64,000 nt of DNA from Bifidobacterium bohemicum DSM 22767 (GCF_000741525.1 NZ_JGYP01000001.1:248001-312000); one strand, 5' to 3'; shown: positions 30,505-41,662, counted from the first letter of the stretch. The notes: a model not told the origin generated them from the sequence alone. Numbers and translations are program-made.

Positions 30505-31776
30505 TCACACCTTAAAGAACGGACGGACTTTCGCGACCGCTTCGACGAACTGGCGCGCCTCATCGACCGTGTTGTAGACACCGGTTGAGGCCCGATTTGA
30601 AGCATAGAGACCGAAATGACGGTGCACCGGTTGGGCGCAGTGGTGACCGACCCGGATGGCGATGCCTTGGGCGTCGAGGAACTGGCCCACATCATGCGGA
30701 TGCACGCCCTCAACGTCGAATGCGACCGTGCCGATACGATTGACGTTCTCGGTTGGACCAAGAATTCGGACACCTGGAATATCGACGATTTTGAGCAGTT
30801 CGTCGGTAATGGCGCGTTCATGTGCCACTACGTTATCCATGCCGATGCCGCCTAGCCAATCCGCGGCTGTCCCTGCCGCAATCATCTGCGCAACCGGTTG
30901 GGTGCCGGCCTCGAACCGCGCCGGCGGATCCATATACTGCGCCGGCTTATCCATCCATGCCAGCTCGACCATGGATCCGCCGAACGTAGCGGGCGGCAAA
31001 GCCTCAAGCAGATCACGCCTGCCATACAAGAAACCCACTCCGGTGGGTCCATACATCTTGTGGGCGCTCCAAGCGGCGAAATCGACGCCGAGAGCATGAA
31101 AATCAATGGGTAGATGCGGCACGGACTGGCAGGCGTCAAGCACCACGATGGCGCCGACTTCGTGGGCACGTCTGACGATAGGCTCCATATCGGTGATGGC
31201 GCCGGTGACATTGCTTACATGCGTGACTGCGACGACTCTAGTGCGTTCCGTAATCACGTCGTCGGCCGTATCCGCCAAAATACGACCATCATGGCTCAGA
31301 TCAAACCACTTCAATGTCGCTCCCGTGCGAGCCGCAAGCTCTTGAAAAGGCAGCAACACCGAATGATGTTCGGCCTGGGAAACCACGATTTCATCGCCAG
31401 GCTTCAGCGCAAACCGTCGTGCCGCCGCTCCCCCTCGTCCAAGTGAAGCATTGCCGAAGGCGGTGGCCAGCAAATTCAGACCCGCGGTGGCACCGGCCGT
31501 CACCACGATTTCCTCTTCGCCCTCACCATCGTCAGCACCCACAAACCGCGCCATCCTGGCGCGTGCCTCTTCAAACGCCACTGTGCTGCGAGCCGCCAGT
31601 TCATGCGCCCCACGATGCACCCCGGCATTGATGGTCTCGTAGAACCCCGACTCCGCATCGATAACACATTGCGGTTTCTGCGCCGTAGCCCCGGAATCGA
31701 GGTACACCAAAGGCCGCCCGTGAATCTCCTGCTTCAGAATCGGAAACTCGTTTCGGATCGTTCCAAAGTCTGCCAT
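30505..31776 (-). CDS. sufS: Cysteine desulfurase SufS
   Basis: PLP-dependent cysteine desulfurase that supplies sulfur to SufU. 423 residues from ATG 31776 (AAGGAA 6 bases upstream), beginning MADFGTIRNEFPILKQEIHG; the frame is open to 31932, but that part runs through a G9 tract and is not coding. YLDSGATAQKP, HHSVLLPFQ, the PLP Lys in WSAHKMYGPTG, and the persulfide Cys in IRVGHHCAQPVHRHFG are visible. Confidence 0.97.
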   Translation of the reverse strand: MADFGTIRNEFPILKQEIHGRPLVYLDSGATAQKPQCVIDAESGFYETINAGVHRGAHELAARSTVAFEEARARMARFVGADDGEGEEEIVVTAGATAGLNLLATAFGNASLGRGGAAARRFALKPGDEIVVSQAEHHSVLLPFQELAARTGATLKWFDLSHDGRILADTADDVITERTRVVAVTHVSNVTGAITDMEPIVRRAHEVGAIVVLDACQSVPHLPIDFHALGVDFAAWSAHKMYGPTGVGFLYGRRDLLEALPPATFGGSMVELAWMDKPAQYMDPPARFEAGTQPVAQMIAAGTAADWLGGIGMDNVVAHERAITDELLKIVDIPGVRILGPTENVNRIGTVAFDVEGVHPHDVGQFLDAQGIAIRVGHHCAQPVHRHFGLYASNRASTGVYNTVDEARQFVEAVAKVRPFFKV

Positions 31777-31892
31777 TATGTGTTCCTTCTTATCGCCCAA
31801 CTCTTCAGGACTACTGCCGCGGAGCGGCGGGATAAGCAACGCTCGACACGCTCCGGACCGCTCGGCCAGGCACCATGGTCGAACATCGCATA

Positions 31893-31901
31893 CCCCCCCC
31901 C
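31893..31901. repeat. C9 homopolymer upstream of sufS
   Basis: Nine C (G9 on the suf strand) in the 187-base gap between sufC and sufS, 117 bases before the sufS ATG. It matches the tracts at 15615 and 35686 in length and placement. Confidence 0.8.
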
Positions 31902-31963
31902 AATCCACGACCACCTGCGGAAACGAAACCAAATACCGAGCCTGGACTGTCTACAAAGGGGTT

Positions 31964-32740
31964 CTACGCAATCGCGGACTCGGTAGCCCCTTCGGGAAGA
32001 TACTGATCGTAGCCGGTCTCCTCAAGCTCATCGGCCAGCTCCGGTCCACCAGTTTTCACAAAACGTCCGTCAGCGAACACATGAACGATATCCGGCTTAA
32101 TGTACTTGAGAATCCTAGTGTAATGAGTCACCATCAGAATGCCGAGCCCGGTGTTTTCTTTGGCACGGTTCACGCCTTCCGACACGATGCGCAGTGCGTC
32201 GACGTCAAGCCCGGAGTCGGTCTCATCGAGGATGGCGAACTTCCGCTTGAGCAACTCCAACTGCAATACCTCAGCTCGCTTTTTCTCACCACCTGAGAAG
32301 CCTTCGTTGACGGAGCGTGATGCGAATTTCGGATCCATACGCAGATTCTTCATTGCGGCCTGAAGATCTTTGGTCCAGGTGCGGATGGCCGGGGCTTTGC
32401 CGTCGATCTCTGTTTTCGCGGTACGCAGGAAGTTGGTCATCGAGACACCAGAGACCTCAACCGGATACTGCATAGCCAGGAAAAGCCCGGCCTTGGCGCG
32501 TTCATCAGCCTTCATCTTGAGCAGATCCTCGCCGTCAAGCAGTGCCTGGCCGGAATCCACGAAATACTTCGGGTGGCCAGCCAAGGTGTAGGCAAGGGTG
32601 GACTTGCCCGAACCGTTGGGACCCATAATGGCGTGCGTTTCGTTCGAATTGACCGTCAAAGTCGCGCCTTTGAGAATCTGCTTGCGCCCCTCTTTGGTCT
32701 CCACCGATGCGTAGAGATCCTTGATTTCCAGTGTAGACAT
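31964..32740 (-). CDS. sufC: Fe-S assembly ATPase SufC
   Basis: ABC-type ATPase of the SufBC2D scaffold, cytoplasmic. 258 residues with Walker A GPNGSGKS (about 39-46), signature FSGGEKKR and Walker B FAILDETDSGLD. It starts directly after the sufD stop, showing tight coupling in the order sufB-sufD-sufC. Confidence 0.97.
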   Translation of the reverse strand: MSTLEIKDLYASVETKEGRKQILKGATLTVNSNETHAIMGPNGSGKSTLAYTLAGHPKYFVDSGQALLDGEDLLKMKADERAKAGLFLAMQYPVEVSGVSMTNFLRTAKTEIDGKAPAIRTWTKDLQAAMKNLRMDPKFASRSVNEGFSGGEKKRAEVLQLELLKRKFAILDETDSGLDVDALRIVSEGVNRAKENTGLGILMVTHYTRILKYIKPDIVHVFADGRFVKTGGPELADELEETGYDQYLPEGATESAIA

Positions 32741-33964
32741 TTACTTATCCTCCAATACCGCTTGAATATCGGCGCTTTCGCCGCGCGCCAGCCTGCGTTC
32801 GATCACATCCATCAGATGACTGGCGATGGAAGGCACGCCGATCTGGTCGATGAGATCGGCAAAGAATCCCCGCACCACCAACTTGCGTGCCTCGGACTCC
32901 GAGACGCCGCGCGACTGCAGGTAGAACAGCTCCTCATCGTCGAAATGACCTACGGAACTGGCATGACCGGCCCCCACGATGTTGCCGTTTTCGATTTCAA
33001 GGTTTGGCTCCGAATCGGCAATGGGACCGTCGGTCAGCACAAGGTTACGATTGAGCTCATAAGAGTCGGTGTTGGGTGCGGTCGGCTTGATCAGTGCATT
33101 ACCGACCCAGGTCGAATGCGCCCCTTTGCCATCCAAAGCCCCCTTGTAGACCACGCGTGACCTGCAATCGGCGTAGTTGTGAACCACCATGGTGCGATGC
33201 TCGACATGCTGGTCGGCCTCGGCGAAATAAACGCCAAGCATGTTCAAATCACCTTGCGGTCCGCCGAAGTCCTGATCCATGCGAATACGCACGATATCGC
33301 CGCCAAGAGTGACGACTGCGTGACGCAACGAAGCGCCGCTACCGACATGAATGCGCTGATTACCCACATGCTTGGAGCCTTTTTCCCATTCCTGCACAAA
33401 AGTGGTAGAGATGTGGGAGTCGGCTCCGGTCACGATTTCAACGCCTTCAGCCAACCTGGCAAGCCCATTGTGGAGCACGACGATGTCGCCGTGAGTACGA
33501 TCGGCCGCTTCAAGAACCAAATGCAGCGAATCCAATGCCGCATCATTGCCTTGAACATCCACCAGAACCGGTTGCACCAGTTCCCCGGACAGGGATACGA
33601 CCAAGGTCCTGTCGCCCGAGTTCCATTCGACGGCCGAAACACGGTCATTGGGTTTCATCACGGTTCCGGATGGCGCCTGCGCACGATCCACGGTCGTGAC
33701 CTGAACATTCGTACCGTCGACCGGCGTTCCGTCAATGTTGGTGACCGAAACCTTCGTCCTGCCACTGGGTGTGAACACATCGAAGAACTCCTCGATCCGT
33801 TCCACCGGCGTATAACGCCAGTCCTCCTGTTTTCGGTTCGGAATCGCAAAATCCCCGACCTTGAATGAACGAGGTTCGTTGTCGGCGCTGGACGGCATGG
33901 CCGCCGGCACCGCGTACGGGTCGTTGGGATCCGCCGCCGGTATAGTAATTTCTTGTTCGGCCAT
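32741..33964 (-). CDS. sufD: Fe-S assembly protein SufD
   Basis: Scaffold partner of SufB, 407 residues. It has the SufBD beta-helix core (about 130-360) with VVHNYADCRSRVVYKGALDGKG and IENGNIVGAGHASSVGHFDDEELFYLQSRGVSESEARKL near the C-terminus, including the family's His in GAGHASSVG. It starts 3 bases after the sufB stop. Confidence 0.96.
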   Translation of the reverse strand: MAEQEITIPAADPNDPYAVPAAMPSSADNEPRSFKVGDFAIPNRKQEDWRYTPVERIEEFFDVFTPSGRTKVSVTNIDGTPVDGTNVQVTTVDRAQAPSGTVMKPNDRVSAVEWNSGDRTLVVSLSGELVQPVLVDVQGNDAALDSLHLVLEAADRTHGDIVVLHNGLARLAEGVEIVTGADSHISTTFVQEWEKGSKHVGNQRIHVGSGASLRHAVVTLGGDIVRIRMDQDFGGPQGDLNMLGVYFAEADQHVEHRTMVVHNYADCRSRVVYKGALDGKGAHSTWVGNALIKPTAPNTDSYELNRNLVLTDGPIADSEPNLEIENGNIVGAGHASSVGHFDDEELFYLQSRGVSESEARKLVVRGFFADLIDQIGVPSIASHLMDVIERRLARGESADIQAVLEDK

Positions 33965-33967
33965 GAC

Positions 33968-35464
33968 TCAGCCCACTGATCCTTCCATCTGCAACTCGAC
34001 AAGTCTGTTGAGCTCCAACGCGTATTCCATAGGCAGCTCGCGGCTGATTGGCTCCACGAAGCCACGCACGATCATGCCCATCGCCTCTTTCTCCTCGAGT
34101 CCGCGGCTCATCAGGTAGAACAACTGATCTTCGGAGACCTTTGAAACGGTCGCCTCGTGCGACATGGTCACGTCATCTTCACGTACGTCGACATGCGGGT
34201 ATGTATCAGAACGTGAATAATCATCGACCAGCAAGGTGTCGCAACTGACGGACGAGCTTGAGGCCTTCGCGCCGTCGACGACCTTTACCAAACCCCTGTA
34301 GGCGCAGCGCCCACCGCCACGTGAAATGGACTTCGCCACGATGGTGGAGCTGGTGTGAGGAGCCAGATGAATCATTTTGGCTCCAGTGTCCTGATATTGC
34401 CCTTTGCCGGCGAAGCTCAACGACATCGTGGATGCCTTGGCATAGGGCTCAGCGAGGATGCATGAAGGGTATTTCATGCTGGCCTTGGAGCCGATGTTGC
34501 CATCGACCCATTCCATCGTGCCGCCCTCCTTGACATAGGCGCGCTGAGTGACGAGGTTGTAGACGTTGTTCGACCAGTTCTGCACGGTGGTGTACCGCAC
34601 ACGGGCGTTCTTGCCCACAATGATCTCGACGTTCGCGGCGTGCAGGGAATCGGTCGCATAGATCGGGGCCGTACAGCCTTCGACATAATGGACGTACGAG
34701 CCTTCCTCCGCGATGATGAGCGTACGCTCGAACTGCCCCATATTCGGTGTGTTGATACGGAAGTACGCCTGAAGAGGGATGTCAACATGGACGCCCTTGG
34801 GCACATAGACGAATGAGCCGCCCGACCAGGCCGCCGTGTTGAGCGCGGCGAATTTGTTGTCGTCATAGGCGATGACGGTAGCAAAATACTTTTTGACGAT
34901 TTCAGGGTACTCACGAAGCGCGGTGTCCGTATCAGTGAAAATCACGCCCTGTTTCCGTAGGTCCTCCTGAATGGAGTTGTAAATCACTTCGGATTCATAC
35001 TGCGCCGCAACTCCGGAAACCAGACGCTGCTTTTCGGCCTCGGGAATTCCGAGCCGATCATACGTGGTACGGATATCAGTGGGCAAATCCTCCCAGCTTT
35101 TCGCAGGCTTGTCGACCGGCTTGACGTAATACTTGAAGTCATCGGCGTCGAATTGAGACAGATCCACACCCCATTGAGGTATGGGCTTTTCAATGAACGC
35201 ACGGTAGCCTTTCAGCCGCATCTGCAACATCCAGTCAGGCTCGTGCTTATCGGCGGAAATCGCGCGAACCACGCTCTCGTCGATCCCCTTTTTCGCGGCT
35301 TCTCCGGCCGCATCGGAATCATGCCACCCGTAGTTATACTCACCGAATTCCTGGATGATTTCATCATCCTGTTTGATCTTGTCTTCGTTGACACGTTCAC
35401 GATCAGCCACATACTGGCTCATCTCCGTGTCAGACGCGACATTCGCAGCTACTTGATCTACCAA
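33968..35464 (-). CDS. sufB: Fe-S assembly protein SufB
   Basis: Core scaffold on which Fe-S clusters are built with SufC and Suf[46 protein letters not shown] and [29 protein letters not shown] are diagnostic. The frame is open to GTG 35497, but a perfect AGGAGG (35479-35474) lies 9 bases before TTG 35464, and a promoter-like TAGAAT overlaps the GTG, so I place the start at TTG 35464 (498 residues). ATG 35422 ([13 protein letters not shown]) is a third option. Confidence 0.95.
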   Translation of the reverse strand: MVDQVAANVASDTEMSQYVADRERVNEDKIKQDDEIIQEFGEYNYGWHDSDAAGEAAKKGIDESVVRAISADKHEPDWMLQMRLKGYRAFIEKPIPQWGVDLSQFDADDFKYYVKPVDKPAKSWEDLPTDIRTTYDRLGIPEAEKQRLVSGVAAQYESEVIYNSIQEDLRKQGVIFTDTDTALREYPEIVKKYFATVIAYDDNKFAALNTAAWSGGSFVYVPKGVHVDIPLQAYFRINTPNMGQFERTLIIAEEGSYVHYVEGCTAPIYATDSLHAANVEIIVGKNARVRYTTVQNWSNNVYNLVTQRAYVKEGGTMEWVDGNIGSKASMKYPSCILAEPYAKASTMSLSFAGKGQYQDTGAKMIHLAPHTSSTIVAKSISRGGGRCAYRGLVKVVDGAKASSSSVSCDTLLVDDYSRSDTYPHVDVREDDVTMSHEATVSKVSEDQLFYLMSRGLEEKEAMGMIVRGFVEPISRELPMEYALELNRLVELQMEGSVG

Positions 35465-35497
35465 CGCGCGCTGCCTCCTATCCTCAGAAGATTCCAC

Positions 35498-35525
35498 ATT
35501 CTAACCTAACAGAAATCGAGTTGAA
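35498..35525 (-). promoter_or_regulatory. Candidate sufB promoter
   Basis: Minus strand TTCAAC (35525-35520), 16-base spacer, TAGAAT (35503-35498). The predicted start point, about 35491, lies after the upstream GTG and leaves a leader of about 27 bases containing AGGAGG before TTG 35464. Confidence 0.4.
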
Positions 35526-35685
35526 TTACTAGAGTCATGATCAATTTATTTGTTGGCTGAACTGTGAAATAGGACACGTTTGAACGCCGATGATCGACTA
35601 TTTTCACATTCGCAACCGGCATGATGTCTAGCGGCCATCAACGGACCGGCATTGCCTGTCGCCGCAATCCAATTGACTGTATCAA

Positions 35686-35694
35686 CCCCCCCCC
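35686..35694. repeat. C9 homopolymer upstream of sufB
   Basis: Nine C (G9 on the suf strand), 222 bases before the sufB TTG. Apart from this, the promoter and the pyrG terminator, 35465-35850 holds nothing I recognise. Confidence 0.8.
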
Positions 35695-35772
35695 ATTTTA
35701 GCGCAAGGCGTTCGGACGTGCTGCGATGGCTTTAGTACCGGAAACATGATTATTCCCGAGGCACCGACAGAA

Positions 35773-35794
35773 GAACCCCGCCGAAGCGGGGTTC
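35773..35794 (-). terminator. pyrG terminator
   Basis: GAACCCCGC and GCGGGGTTC form a 9-bp perfect stem with a 4-base loop; on the minus strand TTCTGTC follows. It lies about 57 bases after the pyrG stop. Confidence 0.85.
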
Positions 35795-35850
35795 TCAGTG
35801 AGCAGGACACAGGAGTCGCGCCAGGCGACGCTCATGAGACACTCATACGA

Positions 35851-37539
35851 TCAATCCTTGACACCGACGCTTTTCGCTGCAAGGCGTGCATCCTGATGGT
35901 CAAGCGCGGCCTTGACAAGCCCTTTGAACAGGGGGTGCGGCTTGGTCGGACGCGATTTGAACTCAGGGTGCGCCTGCGTGCCCACATAGAAGGGATGCAC
36001 GTCCTGAGGCAGTTCGACGAATTCCGTAAGTTCGCCGTCCGGGCTCTGCCCGGAAATGTCAAGTCCCGATTCGCGCAGACGGTCCTTATATGCCACGTTG
36101 ACTTCGTAGCGGTGACGGTGACGTTCAGTGACGTTGGTGGTGCCATAGAGGGAAGCAACCAGTGACCCCTCTTTGAGCTTGGCGGGATAAGAGCCAAGAC
36201 GCATCGTGTGACCCATGTCGCCGTTGGCCAGCAACGCCTTCTGCTCCTCCATCGTGGCGATGACCGGGTTCTTGCAATCCGGGTCGAACTCGGAGGAACT
36301 GGCATCCTCAAGCTCCAGCACGTCCTGGGCGTATTCGATAACCATGCACTGCAGGCCAAGGCACAGACCCAGCGCGGGCAGCTTGTGCTCACGCGCATAA
36401 CGGAGCGCACCGATCTTGCCTTCGATGCCACGGATGCCGAAACCGCCAGGCACGACGATGCCATCCATGTTTCGCAGCTCGGCGTCCGCACCGGCTTCGG
36501 TTTCACATAGATCGGCCGCCACGAGCTTGACGTTCGCCTTGGCGAAATTGCCGAAACCACCGGCCTTCACAGCTTCGATGACCGACAGGTACGCATCGGG
36601 CAGGTCGATGTACTTGCCGACGATGGCGATGTTGACCTCCTGCTTGGGGTGATGCACACGCTCGAGCAACTCATCCCACTCGGCCCAGTCGACGTCGTGG
36701 AACGGCAGTTCCAACGTACGCACGACATACGCGTCGAGTCCCTCATTAAACAGAATCTTAGGGACATCGTAGATGCTCGGCGCATCCACGCAGTTGACCA
36801 CGCCTTCAGGGTTGACGTCGCACATAAGCGAAATCTTATCCTTGATGGACTGGTTCAACGGACGGTCACTGCGAAGTACCAAGGCGTCGGGTACGATGCC
36901 AAGCTGACGCAGGGCCATCACGGAGTGCTGCGTGGGCTTGGTTTTCAGTTCGTGGGCAGCTGGAAGGTAGGGCACCAACGCAACATGAACGAACATGCAG
37001 TTGGTCGGCCCGAGCTCGCGGCGCACCTCACGCGCGGCCTCCATAAAGGGCTGGGATTCAATATCGCCCACGGTGCCGCCGATCTCGGTGATGATCACGT
37101 CGACGTCATCCGCGGCCTGAGCGCGCATGCGGCTCTTGATCTCGTTGGTGATGTGCGGAATGACCTGGACGCACTGGCCGAGGTATTTGCCCGCACGCTC
37201 TTTGTCGAGTACCGACTGGTAAATCTGTCCGGTGGTGACGTTGGCTTTTTGTGAAAGGAAGACGTCAAGGAAGCGCTCATAGTGACCGATGTCAAGATCC
37301 GTCTCGGCGCCATCCTCGGTAACGTAGACCTCACCATGCTGGAACGGGTTCATCGTGCCAGGGTCAACGTTGATGTACGGGTCCAGCTTCTGCTGCAATA
37401 CACGCAGACCACGACTACGCAGGAGTCGACCGAGAGAGGAGGCCGTAAGCCCCTTACCAAGGGAAGACACAACGCCTCCGGTGACGAAAATATGCTTAGT
37501 GACGTGCTCAGAGGAATGCTCATGTGTTCTATTGACCAT
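35851..37539 (-). CDS. pyrG: CTP synthase
   Basis: Makes CTP from UTP, ATP and glutamine. 562 residues: amidoligase domain (about 14-280, [20 protein letters not shown] and [11 protein letters not shown]) and class I glutaminase domain (about 300-550) with GGFGIRG, the catalytic Cys in [10 protein letters not shown], and His-Glu in [18 protein letters not shown] precedes ATG 37539. It is the last gene before its own terminator, downstream of the aro cluster. Confidence 0.98.
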   Translation of the reverse strand: MVNRTHEHSSEHVTKHIFVTGGVVSSLGKGLTASSLGRLLRSRGLRVLQQKLDPYINVDPGTMNPFQHGEVYVTEDGAETDLDIGHYERFLDVFLSQKANVTTGQIYQSVLDKERAGKYLGQCVQVIPHITNEIKSRMRAQAADDVDVIITEIGGTVGDIESQPFMEAAREVRRELGPTNCMFVHVALVPYLPAAHELKTKPTQHSVMALRQLGIVPDALVLRSDRPLNQSIKDKISLMCDVNPEGVVNCVDAPSIYDVPKILFNEGLDAYVVRTLELPFHDVDWAEWDELLERVHHPKQEVNIAIVGKYIDLPDAYLSVIEAVKAGGFGNFAKANVKLVAADLCETEAGADAELRNMDGIVVPGGFGIRGIEGKIGALRYAREHKLPALGLCLGLQCMVIEYAQDVLELEDASSSEFDPDCKNPVIATMEEQKALLANGDMGHTMRLGSYPAKLKEGSLVASLYGTTNVTERHRHRYEVNVAYKDRLRESGLDISGQSPDGELTEFVELPQDVHPFYVGTQAHPEFKSRPTKPHPLFKGLVKAALDHQDARLAAKSVGVKD

Positions 37540-37736
37540 GGAACTTCAGCCTATCAGCTCCGTAGGACTCGGCGTGTTCTGGAAAAATCGAAGGAAGACA
37601 CCGGCCTCCGGTCAAAAAACACCGTCTAGACCCTCACATCGCGGACCAGCGTCGACGTAATCGCTTTACCCTTTGAGGTCCTTCGCATCCCTCCTACGCA
37701 CCTCAAGGCGAAAACCCTGGTTCCGTTCTGTTTGAC

Positions 37737-38168
37737 TCATTGCTGAATCAAATGCGCCACGGCCTCAAGGGCGAGCCTATAACCGAAAAAGCCCAGACCG
37801 GTGATGGTGCCGGTGACCACAGGACTGATGACGCTGTGCCTGCGGAACTGATCGCGTGCCGATGGGTTCGAAATGTGCACCTCCATAAGCGGCAGGCCGG
37901 CATCGGTGACCATATGCGCCGCGTCGGCCAAACCGTAACTGTAATGGGTGAAAGCGGCGGGGTTCATCACCACCGGTGTCTTTTCGTCGACCGCCTGGTG
38001 CATCCAGCCGATCACCTCCGCCTCATCGTCGGACTGCCGCACTTCGACCTCAAGGCCAAGCGTCTGCCCCCATGCCACACAATCCTTGCGTAGAGTCGCC
38101 AGATCCTGTCGTCCGTACACGTCTGGCTCACGAACCCCCAGACGTCCCAAATTCGGACCGTTGACCAC
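37737..38168 (-). CDS. aroQ: 3-dehydroquinate dehydratase type II, 5' end apparently frameshifted
   Basis: Third step of the shikimate pathway. The frame from GTG 38168 gives 143 residues beginning MVNGPNLGRLGVREPDVYG, with the active-site Arg and Tyr of the lid loop (GVREPDVYG), MNPAAFTHYSYGL, HISNPSARDQFRRHS. The expected start is ATG 38184, which has GGAGGG 6 bases upstream and reads MTKVI, but there the frame shifts: one extra base near 38170 (ATT-C-GTG on the minus strand) leads into an out-of-frame peptide of 18 residues ending in TGA. Without that base the protein would begin MTKVIVVNGPNLG. Translation from GTG 38168 would lose the first beta strand. Either a sequence error or a real mutation. 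Confidence 0.85.
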   Translation of the reverse strand: MVNGPNLGRLGVREPDVYGRQDLATLRKDCVAWGQTLGLEVEVRQSDDEAEVIGWMHQAVDEKTPVVMNPAAFTHYSYGLADAAHMVTDAGLPLMEVHISNPSARDQFRRHSVISPVVTGTITGLGFFGYRLALEAVAHLIQQ

Positions 38169-38338
38169 GAATCACCTTTGTCATCTCATACCCTCCAATG
38201 TCTTGCCTCACCCGACATCGAACACTTCCATACCGCTACTGTAGCTTGAACCGCGCGAAAATCCATTCGTCACCCAATTGCTGATAATCTGACGGCTGAC
38301 AGAAATTCCTCGACGGACATTATAAAGACAGGACCCCG

Positions 38339-39964
38339 CTACTGGCGAATTCGTCTGAACGCCTCTTCAAGCGCCTCGGCAGGCGGGTTTTCGATAGTCA
38401 TCGGATGCCCGATGGAATCGAGGATGATGAACCGCAACGTGTTTCCGCGGGTCTTCTTGTCCTTGTGCATCAGCGCCAGCACCTCATCCCACGTACCGCC
38501 GTTCCAGGAGATGGGCAGCCCCAGCGAGGAAAGAAGGGAACGATGCAAATCGACGTCATGTTGGCTCAGGTGCCCCAGGATCTGCGACAGCTCGGCCGCG
38601 TAGACGCAACCGATGGCAACAGCGTTGCCATGCCGCCAACGGAAACGTTCAATCACTTCAATGGCGTGGGCAAGCGTGTGACCGTAGTTGAGGAATTCGC
38701 GCAGTCCGCTCTCCCTGAGGTCGTTCGAAACGTGATATGCCTTGACGCGAACGGTGCGTTCGATAAGCTCCCCCACCACATCTTCGAGAGCGGTGCCAAA
38801 GAAGCCGGAACCATCGAAGCCACGCAGAGCCACGGCGTTGTCGTCAAGAATCCGAAGTATTTCCGTATCCCGAATGAAACCGGACTTGGCCACCTCGCCC
38901 AGGCCCTCGGTAAAAATATCGTTCGGCAGTGATTGCAACGTGCGCAGATCCGCTAAGACACCGGCAGGCGTGTAGAACGAGCCGACCAGGTTCTTGCCCT
39001 CATCCGTATTGATGCCGGTCTTGCCGCCGGTCGAGGCGTCGACCATGGCCAGCAGCGAAGTAGGGCAGTTGGCATACCGAATACCGCGCATCCACGTGGC
39101 GGCGACGAATCCCGCCAAATCCGTGGCCGCTCCACCACCGACCCCAACGATGGCGTCCGAACGGGTGAATCCTTCGTCACCCAGACGTTTCCACACACCG
39201 GAAGCCACTGCGACGGTCTTGCCTTTTTCGGCGTCAGGAACCACAATGTCGGTAACCTCATATCCCGAACGTCGCAGCATCGCACGCACCTGATCCGAGT
39301 GGCGCTGCACCGGCGTGGTATGGATCAGGCCGACGCGCACCACTTCAGGCCCAAGTACCTCCGCGAGACCGTCGAGCACACCCTGCCCTACGCGCACATC
39401 ATAGGGTTCGATGTCGGAACCGGTGACATGAATCGTACGTTCAACAATCGCGTTTTTCAGCTTTCTTGCCGCGACGGTCGGAGTCGAACCGTGGGTACGG
39501 ACACTCAAATTGGCCAGTTGCTTGAACACGGGATCACGCATTGCAAACAGCTCGTTCCACCGGTTGCCGGCATCCCCTGCCAGCATAGGCCGATGACCGC
39601 CATGGGCGGCACGGCTTCTGGCCTCGGCAGGGTCAGCCTCCAAATAAATCAACCTGCCGCCCCGTTGAACATATCGCGTCAAGACGCGCTGAGTCGAAAG
39701 GGTCATCGGAGCCCCGCCGCCCAGCGCAAGGAGACCATCGAACGATTCGATCAGTCTGGCTATGATGCGTGCCTCGACCACACGAAAAGCGGCTTCGCCA
39801 TAGTGCCGGAAATACTCCGGTATCCTCATGCCGACTTCCTTTTCAATCTCGACATCGGCGTCTTTGAAACCGACATCAAGCATGTGCGCAGCCAACTGTC
39901 CCACGCGGGTCTTGCCTGCGCCCGGCATACCGATAATCACAGCCAACGGTCGATGATCCGCCAT
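38339..39964 (-). CDS. aroKB: Fused shikimate kinase / 3-dehydroquinate synthase
   Basis: Two shikimate-pathway enzymes in one chain of 541 residues. Residues about 1-170 are shikimate kinase (Walker [12 protein letters not shown], the DAD motif in [23 protein letters not shown]); residues about 185-541 are dehydroquinate synthase ([49 protein letters not shown], the zinc ligands around EVAKSG and [12 protein letters not shown]). The fusion is known in bifidobacteria. ATG 39964 begins [15 protein letters not shown]; the ribosome binding site is weak, and the frame is open to 40039. It lies between aroC and aroQ. Confidence 0.95.
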   Translation of the reverse strand: MADHRPLAVIIGMPGAGKTRVGQLAAHMLDVGFKDADVEIEKEVGMRIPEYFRHYGEAAFRVVEARIIARLIESFDGLLALGGGAPMTLSTQRVLTRYVQRGGRLIYLEADPAEARSRAAHGGHRPMLAGDAGNRWNELFAMRDPVFKQLANLSVRTHGSTPTVAARKLKNAIVERTIHVTGSDIEPYDVRVGQGVLDGLAEVLGPEVVRVGLIHTTPVQRHSDQVRAMLRRSGYEVTDIVVPDAEKGKTVAVASGVWKRLGDEGFTRSDAIVGVGGGAATDLAGFVAATWMRGIRYANCPTSLLAMVDASTGGKTGINTDEGKNLVGSFYTPAGVLADLRTLQSLPNDIFTEGLGEVAKSGFIRDTEILRILDDNAVALRGFDGSGFFGTALEDVVGELIERTVRVKAYHVSNDLRESGLREFLNYGHTLAHAIEVIERFRWRHGNAVAIGCVYAAELSQILGHLSQHDVDLHRSLLSSLGLPISWNGGTWDEVLALMHKDKKTRGNTLRFIILDSIGHPMTIENPPAEALEEAFRRIRQ

Positions 39965-40077
39965 CCAAACACCCAACTTCCAAGATTTCCGCCGGCCTGC
40001 ACGACGAACGCATCTGATGCTCATCGTGACCGGCAGCATTTAACGGCTATTTACTACCTCTATAATAACCGGTCACG

Positions 40078-40098
40078 GCAGGAGCGCTGCGCTCCTGC
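40078..40098. other. Hairpin in the 510-base aroC-aroKB gap
   Basis: GCAGGAGCG and CGCTCCTGC form a 9-bp perfect stem with a 3-base loop. It could terminate aroC transcripts or lie in the aroKB leader. The rest of 39965-40474 has only short frames without family resemblance; I see no gene there. Confidence 0.5.
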
Positions 40099-40474
40099 GT
40101 CCAAGTCGCCAAGAGGCCACGAAGACCGGCCAACATACGAACGTCATTGCTTACAAGTCGCATGACGTTAACAGATGACATACAATTCACGATCGAGTTC
40201 GACTTCGCGTCGAACTTCGCCGTGCATCCAACCGTATCGACTTCGACGTCAAGAACACCCATCGACCCGGTTGCGTCGCAGAACATGGTCAACAACCGTA
40301 ACCAGACCAACCAATGGGCACATCGACAGTGCGCTCAACAACAACGTGACAGCCCCATCACCTCCAACAGGACACCGCTTCCCACACGACAATTCCAAAA
40401 TCGACAGTGATAGGGGGCGTTCAACCGCGAAAGGTTCAGTTCCGCCATCTCCTACCGATTCGGCCGTTGGAACA

Positions 40475-41662
40475 TCAACGCATATGCTCGGGCCATGAGG
40501 AGAGATAGGACCGCACGTTTCGCCGTACCTCCGAAACGCTGTCTCCTCCGAATTTCTCGAGGGCATATTGCGCCAAAGTCAGACGCACCATTGCCTCGGC
40601 CACCACCGAAGCCGCCGGTACGGCGGTGCTGTCGGAACGCTGATTGATGGCCTTGGCCTCCTCGCCGGTGGCCACATCCACCGTACGCAAAGCCTTTGGA
40701 ATCGAAGGGATGGGCTTCATCGCAGCACGCACACGAATCGGCTGCCCATTGGACATGCCCGCCTCAATTCCGCCTGCACGGTTGGAAAGGCGTGTGATGC
40801 GCCCATCCTGTCCCACCACCATTTCATCATGCGCCTGCGAACCCGGTCTATCCGCTTCAAGGAAGCCATCACCGACCTCCACGCCCTTTATGGCCTGTAT
40901 ACCCATCAGAGCCCCTGCGAGCGCCGCATCAAGACGCCGATCGGATTCGACATACGTGCCGATGCCTGCCGGCACACCGTAGGCAATTACCTCCACCACC
41001 CCACCGAGGGTATCGGCATCGGCCTTGGCCTGATCTATACGCGCCATCATGGCGGCCTCAGCCTGCTTGTCGAGCGTACGCACCGGAGAGGCATCCAAAG
41101 CCTCTAGATCGTCAGGTATGGGCAACGGCGTATCAGCGGAAACCGACACGCCGCCAAGGGCCACCACGTGGGCCACGGTTCGCACCCCGAGCGACTGCTC
41201 GAGAAAACGAGCGGCTACGGCACCCAAAGCCACCCGCGACGCTGTCTCACGCGCGCTGGAACGTTCCAGCGCATTGCGTGCATCGTCAAAACCATATTTG
41301 CGCATGCCGGTCAGGTCGGCGTGACCCGGACGAGGTCTTGTCAAAGGCTCGTTGCGCCCCGTCGGCGGCAGCTCGTGGTCAAGCGGTTCGGTGCTCATCA
41401 CTTCGGTCCACTTGGGCCATTCGGTGTTGGCGATCTCGATGGCAATGGGCGAACCGATCGTCAGCCCATGGCGCACACCGGTCAGGAGACGCACCTTGTC
41501 TTCCTCAAATTTCATGCGAGCGCCCCGCCCGTAGCCGAGTCTGCGACGTGCAAGTGCCGAAACCACGTCGGACGAAGTAACCTCGACGCCGGCCGGCATT
41601 CCCTCTATCATGGCGACCAGCGCCTGCCCGTGCGACTCTCCGGCGGTCTGCCAACGCAACAT
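40475..41662 (-). CDS. aroC: Chorismate synthase
   Basis: Last step of the shikimate pathway, needs reduced FMN. 395 residues from ATG 41662 with AAGGAG upstream. [25 protein letters not shown], the [18 protein letters not shown] segment, [17 protein letters not shown] and the C-terminal [18 protein letters not shown] are diagnostic; the catalytic histidines are in GESHG and PGHADL. Confidence 0.97.
   Translation of the reverse strand: MLRWQTAGESHGQALVAMIEGMPAGVEVTSSDVVSALARRRLGYGRGARMKFEEDKVRLLTGVRHGLTIGSPIAIEIANTEWPKWTEVMSTEPLDHELPPTGRNEPLTRPRPGHADLTGMRKYGFDDARNALERSSARETASRVALGAVAARFLEQSLGVRTVAHVVALGGVSVSADTPLPIPDDLEALDASPVRTLDKQAEAAMMARIDQAKADADTLGGVVEVIAYGVPAGIGTYVESDRRLDAALAGALMGIQAIKGVEVGDGFLEADRPGSQAHDEMVVGQDGRITRLSNRAGGIEAGMSNGQPIRVRAAMKPIPSIPKALRTVDVATGEEAKAINQRSDSTAVPAASVVAEAMVRLTLAQYALEKFGGDSVSEVRRNVRSYLSSWPEHMR

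Noticed and set aside
40047-40474. Short frames in the aroC-aroKB gap
   Set aside because: None has a ribosome binding site, motif or conserved-looking composition.
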